From an uncultured Collinsella sp. (lineage in GTDB: Bacteria; Actinomycetota; Coriobacteriia; Coriobacteriales; Coriobacteriaceae), in NCBI GenBank assembly GCA_958437495.1, contig CAUBOH010000013.1, positions 1 through 64,000 of the forward strand: a stretch of DNA of 64,000 bases, in the 5' to 3' direction. The translations under genes were made by a program, and so were the position numbers. Below the pieces are notes generated by a model that did no database searches, was not told the DNA's origin, and was given only the letters and a program-made list of their open reading frames with translations. This document shows, piece after piece, positions 61,706 to 64,000 of the stretch (position 1 is the stretch's first letter; each line of letters starts with the position of its first letter).

Positions 61706-62668
61706 ATGCACGCAACTGATTTTGGTCGCACGCTCATCATCGCCAACCCAGCCGCCCAGTCGGGTGCGGCACGCGAAGTTGCCGAGCGCCTGCAACGCTT
61801 TTTGGACATGACTGCACGCGCATCCCAGTTTGACCTGGTGCCGACCGAGCGTATGGGACACGCCAAGGAGCTGGCCGCACAGGCTCAGGGCTATCGCACC
61901 GTTATCGCCCTTGGCGGCGACGGCGTGATTCACGAGGTCGTCAACGGACTTATGACGCAAAAGCAGGACGCCCGCCCCGCCCTTGCCGTCCTGCCCGTGG
62001 GCTCCGGCAACGATTTTGCCCAGACGCTCGGTATCGACGATTTCTCCGGCAAGGATTTTGGCGCGCTGCTCACCTGCGAGCTGCAGCGTCAGGACATCGG
62101 GCGCATTCGCTCGTGGAGCCCTGCGAGCGGCAGCGGCGAGGCTACCGTTGAGTACTACGACCAGACACTTTCGGTCGGCATCGATGCCGCCATCGGCCTT
62201 GGCACCACCGAGCTGCGCAAAAAGACCGGCCTGGCGGGTGCTCCGCTCTACACCCTCTCAGGACTTGAGCAGTTTGGCCTACGCTATCGCAACTACCCCA
62301 TGACAGTCAGCTTTGACGGCGCGCCCGCCGAGCGCGTGAGGGCGATCATCATGGCAATTCAGCTGGGCCCCACCTATGGCTCGGGCTATCGCATCTGTCC
62401 CGATGCCGATCCCTGCGATGGTATACTCGACGTCTGCTACGCCTGCGGCCCCGTCCCACGTGCGGTTGCCCTGCCAATGTTCCTTTCGGCCAAAGACGGC
62501 CACCATACCAAACTGCCGCCGATTCGCATGCGCCGCTGCCGCCATGCCGAGCTCACCTTTGAGGAGCCCGACTACCCCATCCAGGCCGACGGCGAGCCCG
62601 TTGTCGCCTCGCGCATCGAGGTCGACATCCTCGCTGGCGCCCTCCACGTCTGGCACCCCACCCGCTAA
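61706..62668 (+). CDS. Diacylglycerol/lipid kinase family protein
   Basis: A 320-residue cytoplasmic kinase of the DagK/YegS type, phosphorylating a lipid such as diacylglycerol. The nucleotide-binding motif LGGDGVIHEVVNGL begins at about residue 69, and VLPVGSGNDFA follows. The C-terminal beta-sandwich contains IQADGEPV, typical of the family. The ATG at 61706 was chosen because GGGAG is 7 bases upstream; ATG at 61682 or 61634 would add unconserved residues. It follows the CLC gene at 86 bases. Confidence 0.9.
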   Translation: MHATDFGRTLIIANPAAQSGAAREVAERLQRFLDMTARASQFDLVPTERMGHAKELAAQAQGYRTVIALGGDGVIHEVVNGLMTQKQDARPALAVLPVGSGNDFAQTLGIDDFSGKDFGALLTCELQRQDIGRIRSWSPASGSGEATVEYYDQTLSVGIDAAIGLGTTELRKKTGLAGAPLYTLSGLEQFGLRYRNYPMTVSFDGAPAERVRAIIMAIQLGPTYGSGYRICPDADPCDGILDVCYACGPVPRAVALPMFLSAKDGHHTKLPPIRMRRCRHAELTFEEPDYPIQADGEPVVASRIEVDILAGALHVWHPTR

Positions 62669-62679
62669 CCACCCCTAAG

Positions 62680-62742
62680 TTGCGGTGAAATAGGGACTGT
62701 TTATGCAGCTAAAGCCGCAAAACAGTCCCTATTTCACCGCAA
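62680..62742. repeat. 63-bp intergenic palindrome, copy 4
   Basis: TTGCGGTGAAATAGGGACTG pairs perfectly with CAGTCCCTATTTCACCGCAA. The inner bases differ from copies 1-3 (AGGGACTG in place of AGTTCCTG), but the change is mirrored on the other arm. It lies between convergent genes and may serve as a two-way terminator. Confidence 0.92.
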
Positions 62743-62755
62743 CTTATTGAGAAGA

Positions 62756-63136
62756 TCATTCCTCCCCGCCCGGTTTGCGACGGTTAGCCTTTTTAATGGC
62801 GTTGAAGTGTTTGTCGTTGAGCCTGCGCTGGCGTGAGCGCTGAGGCACCTTGGTCTTTACGCGTCGGCGCGGTGGACGCCCGCGACGCTCAAGCTCTGCC
62901 CTCAGCTTACGCAGACAGCTCGCACGATTCTGAAACTGACTACGGCTCTCGCGCGCCGTCACGACAATCCCCGTGGGCCCATGCTTCATGCGCACCGCCG
63001 AGTCCGTCGTGTTGACGCCTTGTCCACCCGGACCCGTCGCGCGAAACACCTGCACCTCGCAATCGCGCGCCAACTCCTCGGCCGACATCTCGGCATAGCG
63101 CGCATACTCGCGCCATGCCATCTTGTTCTCATCCAT
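62756..63136 (-). CDS. Peptide chain release factor-like protein with GGQ motif (ArfB-like)
   Basis: A 126-residue protein with a class I release-factor catalytic domain: GPGGQGVNTT at residues 35-44, then TARESRSQFQNR. The C-terminal part is strongly basic (RRGRPPRRRVKTK and beyond), like the tail of ArfB/YaeJ that enters the empty mRNA channel of stalled ribosomes. No codon-recognition domain is present. The ATG at 63136 follows GGGAGGTG. The likely role is hydrolysis of peptidyl-tRNA on stalled ribosomes. PrfH-like proteins are a less likely alternative because those are longer. Confidence 0.82.
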   Translation of the reverse strand: MDENKMAWREYARYAEMSAEELARDCEVQVFRATGPGGQGVNTTDSAVRMKHGPTGIVVTARESRSQFQNRASCLRKLRAELERRGRPPRRRVKTKVPQRSRQRRLNDKHFNAIKKANRRKPGGEE

Positions 63137-63161
63137 ATCAACACCTCCCCTCATACAAAAA

Positions 63162-63192
63162 ATGTGACAAAGGGACGGTCCCTTTGTCACAT
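63162..63192. repeat. Short palindrome of the CAAAGGGAC type, copy 3 (perfect)
   Basis: ATGTGACAAAGGGAC and GTCCCTTTGTCACAT are perfect 15-bp arms around one G. It lies between xpt and the ArfB-like gene, 27 bases after the xpt stop. Confidence 0.9.
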
Positions 63193-63219
63193 CGCATACC
63201 AATCGCTTGTGTTGCGCGC

Positions 63220-63798
63220 TTAGGCGAAGGTAATCTCGCCGGTCTCGCAGTCCATATCGGCGATACGGGCCAGGCTCTCGACGCGGAAGCCGCGCTCGCG
63301 GAGCTTATCGCCACCGCCCTGGAAGCCCTTCTCCACTGCAATGCCAATACCGGACACCTCGGCACCCGCAGCCTCACAGATCTTGATAAGACCCTCGAGC
63401 GCGCAGCCGTTGGCCAAGAAGTCGTCGATGATCAGGACCTTGTCGCCCTCGGACAGGAAACGCTTGCCAACGATGACCGGGTACTCCTTCTGCTTGGTAA
63501 AGGAGTAGATGGTCGTGGCATACTGCTCGCCGTCGAGGTTGATGGACTGCGCCTTCTTGGCAAAGACCACCGGCACGCCGCCAAAATGCTGAGCCGCGAT
63601 GCAAGCCATGCCAATGCCCGAAGCCTCAATCGTCAGGATCTTGTTGATCTCAACACCCTCGAACAGACGGGCCCACTCGGCGCCCATGTGGTCGAACAGC
63701 TCAACGTCGCATTGGTGGTTGAGGAAGGCATCAACCTTAAGGACGTTACCGGCCTTTACGATGCCGTCATGGCGAATACGATCCTCAAGCTCCTGCAT
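63220..63798 (-). CDS. xpt: Xanthine phosphoribosyltransferase
   Basis: A 192-residue cytoplasmic enzyme that salvages xanthine to XMP with PRPP. The PRPP-binding loop VLIIDDFLANGCAL is at about residues 121-134, with the acidic pair DD. The N-terminal segment KVDAFLNHQ and the segment TIEASGIG also match the Xpt family. The ATG at 63798 follows AAGGGG. No guanine riboswitch was found in the 200 bases upstream. Xanthine is also a typical product or substrate of the hydroxylase at 14.6 kb, so both may act in purine use. Confidence 0.93.
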   Translation of the reverse strand: MQELEDRIRHDGIVKAGNVLKVDAFLNHQCDVELFDHMGAEWARLFEGVEINKILTIEASGIGMACIAAQHFGGVPVVFAKKAQSINLDGEQYATTIYSFTKQKEYPVIVGKRFLSEGDKVLIIDDFLANGCALEGLIKICEAAGAEVSGIGIAVEKGFQGGGDKLRERGFRVESLARIADMDCETGEITFA

Positions 63799-64000
63799 GG
63801 CGCAACCCCTTCTCGCGGCAACGATACCGCGCGATTAATAAACGTTGTTCGATAGTCTACCACGGACCGACCCCCGCCCGTCCCACAAGCCGCATCGCAC
63901 CACAAACCAGTTTTTTTGAGACGGCGCGAATACGTGGCAGGCAGCCTCCTAACACGCTAATGGCGGGCGCGCATCCTCACCAAACGAACCATCGAGAGGA
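63799..64000. other. Upstream region of xpt, nothing recognised
   Basis: There is no open frame with a ribosome binding site, and no hairpin or riboswitch consensus was recognised. It presumably contains the xpt promoter. Confidence 0.5.

Noticed and set aside
63799..64000. Guanine riboswitch upstream of xpt
   Set aside because: The conserved purine-aptamer loops were not recognisable in the 200 bases available.

Overview
The window looks like a chromosome segment of a gut-type anaerobic actinobacterium of the class Coriobacteriia, most likely Collinsella or a close relative. This is inferred from the high GC content, actinobacterial-style ribosome binding sites, the gene order tig-clpP-clpX-valS-folC, strictly anaerobic enzymes (formate hydrogenlyase, radical-type dehydratase activators, a GlpA-like three-gene oxidoreductase operon) and many small intergenic palindromes. 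No 16S gene is present, so the genus is an inference.

Layout. 0-6 kb: a membrane zinc-ribbon protein, an 80-bp-period inverted-repeat array, a three-gene flavin oxidoreductase operon (GlpA-like, NAD(P)/FAD oxidoreductase, DUF1667) and an M24 peptidase. 6-14.5 kb, minus strand: housekeeping genes folC, valS, clpX, clpP, tig and tRNA-Leu. 14.6-21.4 kb, minus strand: a fused [2Fe-2S]/molybdenum hydroxylase with its FAD subunit, NADP-type glutamate dehydrogenase, a DUF3343 protein, mobA and tRNA-Sec (selC). 21.5-27.1 kb: selB, selA and an orphan molybdopterin oxidoreductase. 27.2-42.7 kb: a complete formate hydrogenlyase-2 locus read from 42.7 down to 27.3 kb: HydN-like ferredoxin, selenocysteine-containing FdhF, HyfA to HyfJ, HycI-type protease and the formate channel FocA. 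42.8-44.9 kb: a RelB-like/PIN toxin-antitoxin pair, repeats, tRNA-Gly and tRNA-Pro. 44.9-54.1 kb, minus strand: BrnQ, then a selenium cluster (cysteine-desulfurase-like enzyme, DUF3343, YedF, SelD which itself contains selenocysteine) joined to a glycosyltransferase and an ATPase/dehydratase set of the HgdC/HgdB (YjiL/YjiM) type. 54.5-60 kb: molybdate ABC transporter modABC, mogA/moaB and moeA. 60-64 kb: a CLC channel/antiporter, a diacylglycerol-kinase-type lipid kinase, an ArfB-like GGQ protein and xanthine phosphoribosyltransferase.

How it fits together. The window is a selenium and molybdenum hub. ModABC imports molybdate; MogA/MoaB, MoeA and MobA build the bis-MGD cofactor; SelA, SelB, SelC and SelD make and insert selenocysteine; FdhF uses both. 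The Hyf membrane hydrogenase takes FdhF electrons to make H2, and FocA moves formate. Two DUF3343 genes, YedF and the class V aminotransferase are known companions of selenium-dependent molybdenum hydroxylases, matching the XdhD-like enzyme at 14.6-18.3 kb. Formate-hydrogenlyase regulators (FhlA/HyfR), Hyp maturation genes and YqeB/YqeC are not in the window.

The least explained material is intergenic. There is an exact 80-bp array with alternating inverted 17-bp sites (640-1025), four 63-bp palindromes of identical length with a shared outer stem, three elements of about 160 bp with 28-bp arms that differ between copies while the core is conserved, and several long fold-back structures, one made partly from tRNA-Gly end sequence.
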